Assembly: GCA_002705605.1 (NCBI GenBank)
Contig: PAJD01000009.1
Location: 43,910-52,538, forward strand
From: Fidelibacterota bacterium
GTDB taxonomy: Bacteria; Fidelibacterota; Marinisomatia; SCGC-AAA003-L08; D37C17
Direction: 5' to 3'
Length of the DNA: 8,629 nucleotides
The position numbers and the translations under genes were made by a program. Position 1 is the stretch's first letter. The number at the start of each line of letters is the position of its first letter. The notes under the pieces were generated by a model. The model saw only the letters and a program-made list of their open reading frames with translations. It ran no database searches and was not told the DNA's origin. Below are positions 1 through 7,122 of the stretch, one piece after another.

Positions 1-353
1 GTTACTATATCTTCAACTATTAGTACATTAGAATTTTCTTCGACAATAAAACCCCTTCTAAAATCCATCGACCCATCAACTCTTTCACTAAAAATATGCT
101 TACAATTCAAATGTTTTCCAACACCTCCAGATAATAAGATACCTCCAATTGCTGCGCCTACTACTAGATCAATATTATCCTCATTATATTTATTTGCCAT
201 AGTTAAACAAATTTTATCTAGAGCAATTGGATTTTCTAATAATCTGAATTTTTCAATATATGTATCACTATGTCTACCTGAGGTCAATTTAAAATGTCCT
301 TTCATTATAGCTCCGGTCCATTCTAATAAATCCATTACTTCATTACTCTTCAT
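1..353 (-). CDS. pyrE: Orotate phosphoribosyltransferase, C-terminus cut by window edge
   Basis: Catalyses orotate + PRPP to orotidine 5'-monophosphate, the fifth step of de novo pyrimidine synthesis, in the cytoplasm. I translated it by hand: 117 codons plus two bases are present, starting at ATG 353-351. Visible type I phosphoribosyltransferase features are the N-terminal substrate segment FKLTSGRHSDTYIE (residues 21-34), the Gly-rich VVGAAIGGILLS (64-75), FSERVDG followed by a basic RRGF (88-102), and the start of the PRPP-binding motif VLIVEDIV (110-117), where the window ends. The family is usually about 180-210 residues, so roughly the last third is missing. The start codon overlaps the pyrF stop (ATGA), and a weak purine-rich site (GAGAG, 363-359) lies five bases before it, so translation is probably coupled to pyrF. 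The next enzyme in the pathway is its direct upstream neighbour, which supports the call. Confidence 0.93.
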   Translation of the reverse strand, partial: MKSNEVMDLLEWTGAIMKGHFKLTSGRHSDTYIEKFRLLENPIALDKICLTMANKYNEDNIDLVVGAAIGGILLSGGVGKHLNCKHIFSERVDGSMDFRRGFIVEENSNVLIVEDIV

Positions 354-1135
354 AATATCTCTCTAATTTGATTTGTATAATTTAATGTAGCTTCTCTGAT
401 ATCAGAAATTTTTCTATTTTTAAAATTTAATATTCCTCTAGATACATTAACCAATGGAAGATAATTTTTTTCACCAACTAATATCGATTTTTCTAAATTT
501 CCTCCTTGAAAACCAATCCCTGGCATTAGCCAAGGAAGAGAGCTTGAAACAAAAGAAACTTCATCAAGTTCTTCATCATTAGTTGCTCCAATAACAAGAC
601 CAACATTATTATACCTATTTAATTCATTACACATTTCAATTACATATTTATATAATTCTTTATCATTTATATATTTTTTTTGAAAATCATTAGATCCAGG
701 ATTTGAAGTTAAAGCTAAAACAAATACACCTTTATTTTTATAATTAACAAATGGCTTAATTGAATCTATACCCATAAATGGTGAAACTGTAACACTATCA
801 TATCCTAAATAATCAAAAATTGATTCTGCATAAAATTTTGATGAATTACCTATATCTCCTCTTTTAGCATCTGCAATTAGAATAGATTCTCCATTAACAT
901 ATTCTGGAATTTTTTCTAGAATCTCGTATCCTTTTGATCCATGTCGCTCATAAAATGAAAAATTAATTTTATACACTGGACAAAGATCAACTGTTGAAAT
1001 AATAATATCCTTAATATAAGAACTCATATAATCTAATGATTTATTTTCGAGAGAATTCTTATCAATATCTAACCCTAAACAAAGTCTATTATTTTTTTCA
1101 TTACACTTTATTTTTAATATTTGATTAAAATTCAT
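350..1135 (-). CDS. pyrF: Orotidine 5'-phosphate decarboxylase (subfamily 2)
   Basis: Decarboxylates OMP to UMP, the last step of de novo UMP synthesis; a cytoplasmic TIM-barrel enzyme. The 261-residue length and motifs fit the longer subfamily 2 enzymes rather than the roughly 230-residue E. coli type. GLDID (21-25) is the first β-strand Asp motif. DAKRGDI (89-95) is the catalytic Asp-x-Lys-x-x-Asp array, with Lys91 the expected proton donor. VSPFMG (118-123), LMPGIGFQGG (203-212) and NVSRGI (230-235) form the phosphate and substrate binding loops. All key residues are present. The start at ATG 1135-1133 follows a weak AAGAATAG stretch. Its stop TGA (352-350) overlaps the pyrE start, giving a two-gene unit in pathway-reversed order. 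It is the only gene here ending in TGA; the others with visible stops end in TAA. Confidence 0.97.
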   Translation of the reverse strand: MNFNQILKIKCNEKNNRLCLGLDIDKNSLENKSLDYMSSYIKDIIISTVDLCPVYKINFSFYERHGSKGYEILEKIPEYVNGESILIADAKRGDIGNSSKFYAESIFDYLGYDSVTVSPFMGIDSIKPFVNYKNKGVFVLALTSNPGSNDFQKKYINDKELYKYVIEMCNELNRYNNVGLVIGATNDEELDEVSFVSSSLPWLMPGIGFQGGNLEKSILVGEKNYLPLVNVSRGILNFKNRKISDIREATLNYTNQIREIL

Positions 1136-1187
1136 CTATTCTTATTTGTTTTTTTTGTTATCTATAATATAAATTTACAATGATATT
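1136..1187. promoter_or_regulatory. Divergent intergenic region with overlapping -10-like elements
   Basis: These 52 bases are the only space between the divergent pyrF and GNAT genes, so promoters for both directions should lie here or within the gene starts. On the plus strand a perfect TATAAT sits at 1163-1168, which would put the transcript start near 1175 and leave a leader of only about a dozen bases before ATG 1188. On the minus strand TATTAT (1169-1164) overlaps it. No convincing -35 hexamer accompanies either; a TTCATA at 1192-1187 is a poor match for the minus direction. In DNA this AT-rich a TATAAT can occur by chance, so the assignment rests mainly on position. Confidence 0.35.
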
Positions 1188-1751
1188 ATGAAACAATTAT
1201 CATTAAATATAGTTAATAAATCAAACTCGGAAATAGTTGCCTCCTCATCTTATGATTATAAAATTGAACTAATAAAAAAAATTGGTTCAGATGATATAGA
1301 CAATATTCTAAATATATCTAAAGACTTATCTAAAATCTATGGTAAAAGATTAATTATAAGTGAAGATAATATTTTAAAATATTTCAATAAAGATACTCTT
1401 CCTTTTATTGCTAGATATAAAAATAAAATTATTGGTTATATAATAGGAGTACCTTTAGAGTATTTTTCTCAAGAAAGCTGGTCGCATTTTGATACAAATA
1501 TAAATAAGAAAAATACAATTTATACATATGCTTTTTTTATGAAGAAAAAATATAGAAAAAAAGGTGGATTTTCTAAGACTTTAAAAATGATATATTTAAA
1601 TTGGGCAAAGAAAAAAGGCTTTAAATATGTTTCAGGCCATGTTTCTGAAGGAATATCAAAAAAATTTTCAAAAAATACAGAAATTATAAAAATATTCCCA
1701 AATTGGTATGGTCTAAATAAACCATATGAATATTATAGGAGAATGTTATAA
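1188..1751 (+). CDS. GNAT-like N-acyltransferase, substrate unknown
   Basis: A 187-residue protein with a probable GCN5-related acyltransferase fold in its C-terminal two thirds. The strand pair FIARYKNKIIGYIIGVPL (residues 73-90) resembles GNAT β2-β3. The stretch TIYTYAFFMKKKYRKKGGFSKTL (110-132, a strand followed by a basic loop and a helix start) resembles β4, the pyrophosphate-binding loop and α3. There the usual R/Q-x-x-G-x-G/A appears as RKKGGF, so the acyl-CoA loop is recognisable but not canonical. GFKYVSGHVSEG (144-155) fits β5. The first 60 residues have no clear match. No signal peptide is seen, so it is presumably cytoplasmic. The substrate cannot be told from sequence. ATG 1188 has no Shine-Dalgarno site and may have a very short leader. 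An exported β-helix gene follows nine bases after the stop, but a functional link is only a possibility. Confidence 0.6.
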   Translation: MKQLSLNIVNKSNSEIVASSSYDYKIELIKKIGSDDIDNILNISKDLSKIYGKRLIISEDNILKYFNKDTLPFIARYKNKIIGYIIGVPLEYFSQESWSHFDTNINKKNTIYTYAFFMKKKYRKKGGFSKTLKMIYLNWAKKKGFKYVSGHVSEGISKKFSKNTEIIKIFPNWYGLNKPYEYYRRML

Positions 1752-1760
1752 GTTAATATT

Positions 1761-2639
1761 ATGCTTATTATAATCTTATTTATAAATCTTAATTTATTTT
1801 CATATACGCTTCAAGAAATATATGATGATGCAAATTCTTATGAAGAATATGATAAATATCTAGTTCTATCTCAGAATAATATTTATACAGGTGGATTAGG
1901 ACTTTATGATGGAAATACATATATAAATTGTAACGGTGCAATCATTGATCTCCAAGAAGGTAATGGGATTTGGATATATGCAGATGAAAATAATGCCGCT
2001 AATTTAGATATTGAAGAATGTATTATAACTAATAGCTTATATTATGGATTAAGCTATAGTGGAGAATCTACTGGCAGCATTAATAATTGTAATTTAATTA
2101 ACACAAATTTTGGTGTTAAACTATTTGATAATTCTAATCTAATTATAAATAATTCTATATTTGCATCAAACAATTCTATGGGAATCTCAATTTATACTGA
2201 AAATCCTATCTTAAATATTTCATATTCTTTATTTTGGGAAAATGAAGATAATCACCTTGAAAACTGTCCTGGTTGAGGGAATATATGGACTCAGTTTGAG
2301 TTAAATCCTGGAATTGGAATTATATATAATGATCCAAAATTTATAGATTCAAATCATTGGAATTTTAATATCGATTCAATATCTCCATGCATTAATTCTG
2401 GAAACCCTAATTATTATGATTCTGATGGTAGTATATCTGATATTGGAGCACTACCATATACTACAAATTGCTTACAAGAAGGTGATATAAATAATGATAC
2501 AGAAATAGATGTATTAGATATAGTAGTTATTATAAATTGTATATTTTTAAATGAATGTTATGAGTGTTCTGATTTAAATGATGATGGAACTATCAATATC
2601 TTAGATATAGTAGACATTGTTAATATTATTATTAATTAA
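1761..2639 (+). pseudogene. Exported β-helix protein with C-terminal dockerin-like module, interrupted by in-frame TGA
   Basis: The frame from ATG 1761 meets TGA at 2274-2276 (codon 172) and then continues open for 120 more codons to TAA 2637-2639, giving 292 positions in all. Both halves clearly belong to one protein. Residues 1-15 are a hydrophobic export signal, oddly without a basic n-region. Residues about 50-165 are Asn/Ile-rich short-strand repeats (for example SINNCNLINTNFGV and NLIINNSIFASNNSMGI) typical of right-handed parallel β-helices. Residues 207-232 form a SPCINSGNP...DIGALPY linker. Residues 241-292 hold two Ca2+-loop repeats, GDINNDTEIDVLD and DLNDDGTINILD, each followed by a hydrophobic IVxIIN helix, as in type I dockerin-like modules. 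Expected location is the cell surface or outside. The break could be a real nonsense mutation (TGG to TGA), a sequencing or assembly error, or readthrough. If TGA terminates, the product loses its dockerin. It follows the GNAT gene by nine bases in the same frame. Confidence 0.75.
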
Positions 2640-2653
2640 TTTATAATATTTTT
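2622..2653 (+). terminator. AT-only inverted repeat at convergent gene ends, possible weak terminator
   Basis: Eight-base arms AATATTAT (2622-2629) and ATAATATT (2643-2650) are perfect complements around the inner palindrome ATTAATTAAT (2631-2640), and a run of five T ends at 2653 on the plus strand. The element spans both stop codons of the convergent β-helix gene and hutI, where no other space for a terminator exists. An all-A/T stem is weak, and such palindromes arise easily in AT-rich DNA. The T-run supports only the plus direction. Confidence 0.25.
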
Positions 2654-3840
2654 CCATTTTTCATGATTTTATTAATTTTTGTATAAGAAGAATCAAACCA
2701 ATAAGGCAATTCATCTAATTCTTGAATATCCCAGAATAAAATATCAGCATTATATTTAGGTTTAATAAGACCTAGTATATGTTCTTTTTTTAATGATTTA
2801 GCTGCATTATATGTAACACCCAAAAAGGATTCTTCTAAAGTTAAACCACAATGTTGCATTGCTAAATACATAATATTAGTTAAAGATCTTATAGTACATG
2901 TTCCTGGATTAAAATCTGAGGCTAATGCAACAGAACAACCATTATCAATTAAACGCCTTCCATTAGCATATTTATTTTTATTTAAAAAGAATGTTGTTCC
3001 AGGCAATAACGTCGCAACTGTATCAGAATTTGATAAAGCTTGAACTCCCTTATCATCTATCACCATTAAATGATCAGCTGATAATGCTCCTATTTCATTC
3101 GCAAGTTCTGAAGCGCCGAAAGATTTAAATTCATCTGCATGACCCCTTGGTAACAAGCCATATTTTTTAGAAATTTCTAAAATTTTTCTAGTCTGATCTA
3201 AATCAAAATATCCCTCTTCACAAAAAACATCGCAGAAAACTGCTAATTTCTCTTCAGCAATTTGAGGAATCATCTCCTTACATATTAAATCTACATACTC
3301 TTCCGTTTTATATCCATCTGGGACAGCATGTGCTCCCAAAAATGTTGGCAAAATATCAATAGTTAATTCATCATTAATTTTTTTTATAACCTTTAGAGAT
3401 TTAATTTCATCTTTAACTGATAATCCATATCCTGATTTAGCTTCTAATGTCAATGTTCCAGAATTAATAAATGGTTTAATATTATTTAAAGAATATTTAT
3501 ATAATTGATCAAATGATGCATTCCTCAAACTCTTAATTGATGATAAGATACCACCTCCAGCATTATTAATATCTTCATAACTACTTCCATTTAATCGCAT
3601 CTTAAACTCATTAGATCTATTACCTATAAAAATAGGATGAGTATGAGAATCAATAAAACCTGGTGTTAAAATACATTGCTCAGCATCAACAATATTACAA
3701 TTATAACTATTAAAATTATTTTCTATTCCTATTATAATATTATTTTCAACTAATATTTCCTTATTTAATAATATATCTAAAGAATTTGATTCTTGATTCC
3801 AAGTTATAATTTTACTAATATTAATAATTTTTGTCTTCAC
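2641..3840 (-). CDS. hutI: Imidazolonepropionase
   Basis: Hydrolyses 4-imidazolone-5-propanoate to N-formimino-L-glutamate, the third step of histidine degradation, in the cytoplasm. The 399 residues match the usual length of about 400-420. It is an amidohydrolase-superfamily metal enzyme. TPGFIDSHTHP (59-69) carries the metal ligands His66 and His68. LEAKSGYGL (132-140), LPTFLGAHAVP (164-174) and FCDVFCEEGYF (202-212) are HutI signature segments. PRGHADEF (231-238) gives His234, ALSADH (252-257) gives His257, and ALASDFNPGT (305-314) gives Asp309; all expected ligands are present. The start is GTG at 3840-3838, only two bases after the hutU stop and without a Shine-Dalgarno site, so it is probably translated by coupling to hutU. 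The substrate is the product of HutU, encoded immediately upstream. Confidence 0.97.
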   Translation of the reverse strand: MKTKIINISKIITWNQESNSLDILLNKEILVENNIIIGIENNFNSYNCNIVDAEQCILTPGFIDSHTHPIFIGNRSNEFKMRLNGSSYEDINNAGGGILSSIKSLRNASFDQLYKYSLNNIKPFINSGTLTLEAKSGYGLSVKDEIKSLKVIKKINDELTIDILPTFLGAHAVPDGYKTEEYVDLICKEMIPQIAEEKLAVFCDVFCEEGYFDLDQTRKILEISKKYGLLPRGHADEFKSFGASELANEIGALSADHLMVIDDKGVQALSNSDTVATLLPGTTFFLNKNKYANGRRLIDNGCSVALASDFNPGTCTIRSLTNIMYLAMQHCGLTLEESFLGVTYNAAKSLKKEHILGLIKPKYNADILFWDIQELDELPYWFDSSYTKINKIMKNGKIL

Positions 3841-3842
3841 AA

Positions 3843-5486
3843 TTAGGAAGGAATATTAAGTTTTCTATCTTTTGCTATTTTTATAGCTTTATCATAACCA
3901 GCATCAAAATGTCTTGCAACACCTAGTCCTGGGTCATTTGTTAATACTCTATTAATTCTTTCTTTCATTTCAGATGTTCCATCAGCAACGATTACTACTC
4001 CAGCATGAATTGATAGCCCCATCCCAACGCCACCACCATGATGTAATGAGGTCCAACTAGAACCTCCTGAAACACTTAACATTGCATTAAGTATTGGCCA
4101 ATCAGCAACAGCATCTGAGCCATCTATCATTGCTTCAGTTTCTCTATTAGGAGAAGCTACTGAGCCACAATCTAAGTGATCTCGACCTATAACAATAGGT
4201 GCTTTTAGCTCACCTTTTGCAACCATATCATTTATAGCTTCTCCAAAAATATTTCTTTCTCTATATCCTAACCAACATATTCTAGCTGGTAGTCCTTGAA
4301 ATTTCACTTTTTTTTGAGCTAATGTTATCCACCTTTTTAAAGCCTTATCTTTCGGAAATAATTCTAATACTTTTTTATCTGTTTTATATATATCTTCAGG
4401 ATCACCAGATAAAGCTACCCATCTAAAAGGACCTTTTCCTTCACAAAAAAGTGGTCTTATATAAGCTGGAACAAAACCAGGAAAATCAAATGCATTTTTC
4501 AAGCCACCATTTTCTTTAGCTTGCCCTCTAATATTATTTCCATAATCAAAAACTACTGAGCCCATACTTTGCAAATCTATCATTGCCTGACAATGAGCAC
4601 TCATTGATTCATATGAAAACTTAATGTATAAATCTGGGTTATTCTTTCTTAATTCTAATGATTTTGCATATGATAATTGATGAGGAATATAACCATTCAA
4701 CTCATCATGAGCCGAGGTTTGATCTGTTACAATATCTGGTATAATTTTATTTTCTACAAATTTGGGGAACAACTTAGCAGCATTTCCTAATAAACCAATT
4801 GAAATTGCCTTATTTTTATCTTTGTAATCAAGAGCCATTTTTATTGCTTGATCAAAAGATTTAAGTTTAACATCTAGATAACCTGTCTTAATCCTTTTAT
4901 TTATTCTATCTTCATCAATTTCAATGGATATATTTACACCTTCATTCATCGTAACAGCTAAAGGTTGGGCCCCACCCATACCACCAAGCCCTGCTGTTAA
5001 AGTTAATGTTCCCTTTAAACTTCCATTAAAATTTTGTCTAGCTACCTCAGCTAAAGTTTCATATGTACCTTGTAAAATACCTTGCGTACCAATATATATC
5101 CAACTTCCAGCTGTCATTTGACCATACATCATTAATCCTTTTTTATCTAACTCTCTAAAATGCTCCCAGTTTGACCAATTAGGAACTAACATTGAATTTG
5201 AAATAAGTACTCTAGGTGAATAAGGATGTGTCTTAAATATTGCTACGGGTTTACCAGACTGAATTAATAAGGTCTCATCATTTTCAAGATCAACTAAAGC
5301 CTTATTAATTTTTTTAAATTCATTCCAATTTCTCGCAGCTTTTCCAAGACCACCATATACAATCAAATTATCTGGGTCTTCAGCTACACTTGGGTCTAAA
5401 TTATTATTTAACATTCTCATAGCAGCTTCTTGATGCCAACCTTTACAAATTAATTTATTCCCTATCGGAGATTTTATTTTTTTCAT
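3843..5486 (-). CDS. hutU: Urocanate hydratase (urocanase)
   Basis: Converts urocanate to 4-imidazolone-5-propanoate using tightly bound NAD+, the second step of histidine degradation; a cytoplasmic homodimer in characterised members. Its 547 residues are close to the usual 555 or so. Highly conserved blocks run the whole length: [11 protein letters not shown] (44-54), [12 protein letters not shown] (91-102), [20 protein letters not shown] (124-143), the Gly-rich NAD-binding [12 protein letters not shown] (166-177), [12 protein letters not shown] (255-266), [20 protein letters not shown] (333-352) and [10 protein letters not shown] (396-405). The last is the urocanase signature with the catalytic-region Cys404. 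[20 protein letters not shown] (434-453) and HHGGGVGMG (482-490) also match. The start ATG 5486-5484 fits the family N-terminus ([18 protein letters not shown]). It lies four bases after the upstream stop and has no Shine-Dalgarno site. hutI follows two bases later. hutH, the first pathway step, is not in this window. Confidence 0.98.
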   Translation of the reverse strand: MKKIKSPIGNKLICKGWHQEAAMRMLNNNLDPSVAEDPDNLIVYGGLGKAARNWNEFKKINKALVDLENDETLLIQSGKPVAIFKTHPYSPRVLISNSMLVPNWSNWEHFRELDKKGLMMYGQMTAGSWIYIGTQGILQGTYETLAEVARQNFNGSLKGTLTLTAGLGGMGGAQPLAVTMNEGVNISIEIDEDRINKRIKTGYLDVKLKSFDQAIKMALDYKDKNKAISIGLLGNAAKLFPKFVENKIIPDIVTDQTSAHDELNGYIPHQLSYAKSLELRKNNPDLYIKFSYESMSAHCQAMIDLQSMGSVVFDYGNNIRGQAKENGGLKNAFDFPGFVPAYIRPLFCEGKGPFRWVALSGDPEDIYKTDKKVLELFPKDKALKRWITLAQKKVKFQGLPARICWLGYRERNIFGEAINDMVAKGELKAPIVIGRDHLDCGSVASPNRETEAMIDGSDAVADWPILNAMLSVSGGSSWTSLHHGGGVGMGLSIHAGVVIVADGTSEMKERINRVLTNDPGLGVARHFDAGYDKAIKIAKDRKLNIPS

Positions 5487-5490
5487 TTGT

Positions 5491-6672
5491 TTAATCTATA
5501 TAAAAATTTAATGTTCTATAAACTGGATCATACCAATTTGTTGTATCTTTATCAAGACTATAGGGAAATAAAGAAAACTTATTAAAACCATCTAACCTTG
5601 TTAGTAAAATTTTATTTGATATCATTGATTGACTTTGATTGAATACAGATATTCCAATAGAAATTTTATTTTTATCAGAAATTCTAGAATTTAAAATTGT
5701 ATTAATTGAATTGAATTTATTAAAATCTTCATAATAATTCATTACTACACAGAAATCAATAATATCTTCATTTATCCAAGATTCCCAATCTTGATACCAT
5801 CTATATTTTGCTTCTAGGATATCTGGTTTAACAGCTGCACTAAGTTTAATATTTAATGAATCATTTATAATTAAATACTTAATAGACCTAACAAACTCTG
5901 TTATTTTATCAATTTTAAATTGCTCCCAATTTACTTCCATAGAATCAACATATTCTGAGGAATATCCAAATCTTTCTGATATAATTCCTCTTTTTAAATC
6001 TATAGGATTAATAGAATATTTTTTTTCAAATTCAATCAATCCTAATTTATTATATCCATAAAAACTATCTTGATATCTTAAATAATCAAAATGCAACCCA
6101 TCAATCCTATAGTTTGAAATCAATTCATTTACAACATCTAATAAATGCATATTTACTTCTGGATTTAAAGGAGATAAATATATACCTTCCCAAGATTTTG
6201 AATGTATTTGATGCAAAGGAATTGAAATGTCTGACTTTCCATTTAAATCAACTTCAAAGCAATCCTCACAATTATAATATAGATGATTTTCATCAATAGG
6301 TTTAGTATCAGAAGACCAAATCACATAAGTATTAAACCATGCATGTATTTCAATATCAGAACCTTCAACTTTTTTTAATATATAATTTAAAGGATCAAAA
6401 ATCGAATCTAGCTTTTCATGCTTTGGAACTATCGTAGAATTATATAGAGCATCTCCTCTATACCGTACTTGATAAAAAAGTTTGTTTACTTCATTTTTAA
6501 CTGCAAAATTATAAACAGAATCTACTGAGCTACTATCTAAAATGCTTGTAGATTTAACCCACAATGAATTATCAGTTATTTTAGGTATTAATGATTTAGG
6601 GAATATATTAAATGAAATGAAAAAGAGAATAATAAAAAATAATTTTATTTTTCTATTGGAGAAACTAATCAA
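5491..6672 (-). CDS. Secreted GHL10-type (DUF187) glycoside hydrolase-like protein
   Basis: Looks like a member of the GHL10 family (PF02638), TIM-barrel hydrolase-like proteins that include E. coli DigH, which acts on denuded peptidoglycan glycan strands. An N-terminal export signal is clear: basic RKIK, then a hydrophobic core over about residues 11-24, ending FPKS. There is no lipobox Cys, unlike DigH. Family hallmarks are [12 protein letters not shown] (69-80), [10 protein letters not shown] (92-101), [14 protein letters not shown] (108-121), [11 protein letters not shown] (163-173) and the core [13 protein letters not shown] (188-200), with Asp191 and Asp196 in the expected acidic positions. 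A C-terminal Trp-rich segment WYQDWESW (292-299) precedes DFCVVMNYY (306-314). The only conventional start is TTG at 6672-6670, because the frame meets TAA at 6684-6682 just upstream and no early ATG exists. It begins two bases after rplQ. Substrate is not proven; envelope glycan turnover is an inference. Confidence 0.82.
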   Translation of the reverse strand: MISFSNRKIKLFFIILFFISFNIFPKSLIPKITDNSLWVKSTSILDSSSVDSVYNFAVKNEVNKLFYQVRYRGDALYNSTIVPKHEKLDSIFDPLNYILKKVEGSDIEIHAWFNTYVIWSSDTKPIDENHLYYNCEDCFEVDLNGKSDISIPLHQIHSKSWEGIYLSPLNPEVNMHLLDVVNELISNYRIDGLHFDYLRYQDSFYGYNKLGLIEFEKKYSINPIDLKRGIISERFGYSSEYVDSMEVNWEQFKIDKITEFVRSIKYLIINDSLNIKLSAAVKPDILEAKYRWYQDWESWINEDIIDFCVVMNYYEDFNKFNSINTILNSRISDKNKISIGISVFNQSQSMISNKILLTRLDGFNKFSLFPYSLDKDTTNWYDPVYRTLNFYID

Positions 6673-6674
6673 AT

Positions 6675-7109
6675 TTATTTTTTATCTTCTATTATTTCAG
6701 CATCTTTACTTATATCATCTGATGAATCAGCTTGGTCATTAGATTTAAAATCAACAAATTCTAAAATTGAAACTTTTGCATCATCATTTTTTCTATTTCC
6801 AAGCTTAATGATTCTTGTATATCCACCAGATCTATTATCATAATTTGGTGCAATCTCATGAATTAAAGTATTAGCAATTTCTTTTTTATAACTACCTTTA
6901 ACTTTTTTAAGAATCAATCTTCTTCCATGAACATTATTCTTTTTTGCATATGTAACTAATCTTTCAACATATTTTTGTACTTCCTTTGCTTTGGGAAGTG
7001 TAGTAGTTATATGCTTATGTTTTATTAAAGAACATGCCATATTACTCATAAGAGCTTTTCTATGACTAGCAGTTCTATTTAATTTTCTACCTTTTTTTAA
7101 ATGTCTCAT
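6675..7109 (-). CDS. rplQ: 50S ribosomal protein L17
   Basis: Large-subunit ribosomal protein bL17. The N-terminus MRHLKKGRKLNRTASHRKAL (1-20) is diagnostic, followed by MSNMACSLIKHKHITTTLPK (21-40), EVQKYVERLVTYAKK (43-57), the GGYTRIIKLGNRKNDDA segment (95-111) and ILEFVDF (115-121). The folded family core ends near residue 121. Residues 122-144 are an added hydrophilic, mostly acidic tail (Asp/Ser/Glu/Lys). The start ATG 7109-7107 is supported by an AGG Shine-Dalgarno core at 7120-7118, eight bases upstream. It lies 13 bases after the rpoA stop, in the standard rpsD-rpoA-rplQ order of the alpha operon. Confidence 0.98.
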   Translation of the reverse strand: MRHLKKGRKLNRTASHRKALMSNMACSLIKHKHITTTLPKAKEVQKYVERLVTYAKKNNVHGRRLILKKVKGSYKKEIANTLIHEIAPNYDNRSGGYTRIIKLGNRKNDDAKVSILEFVDFKSNDQADSSDDISKDAEIIEDKK

Positions 7110-7116
7110 AAAACTT

Positions 7117-7120
7117 ACCT
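7117..7120 (-). promoter_or_regulatory. Ribosome binding site of rplQ
   Basis: On the minus strand the rpoA-rplQ spacer reads TAGGTAAGTTTT before the ATG. AGG at 7120-7118 is eight bases from the start codon. This contrasts with the three genes downstream of rplQ, which have no recognisable site. Confidence 0.6.
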
Positions 7121-7122
7121 AT

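Noticed and set aside
2274..2301. TGA followed by a small hairpin (ACTCA 2289-2293, loop GTT, TGAGT 2297-2301) as a selenocysteine insertion signal
   Set aside because: The stem is only five base pairs and lacks a recognisable bacterial SECIS apical loop and bulge. A structural β-helix protein is not a known selenoprotein family, and no selenium genes are nearby.
4924..5121. 65-codon plus-strand open frame
   Set aside because: It lies wholly inside hutU on the opposite strand and resembles no known protein; it is a shadow of the conserved urocanase codons.
6114..6299. 61-codon plus-strand open frame
   Set aside because: It is antisense to the GHL10 gene, across its conserved catalytic region, with no ribosome binding site or protein-like features.
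6542..6742. 66-codon plus-strand open frame with a hydrophobic C-terminal half
   Set aside because: It is antisense to the signal peptide of the GHL10 gene and the tail of rplQ; the hydrophobicity mirrors A/T-rich codons of those segments.
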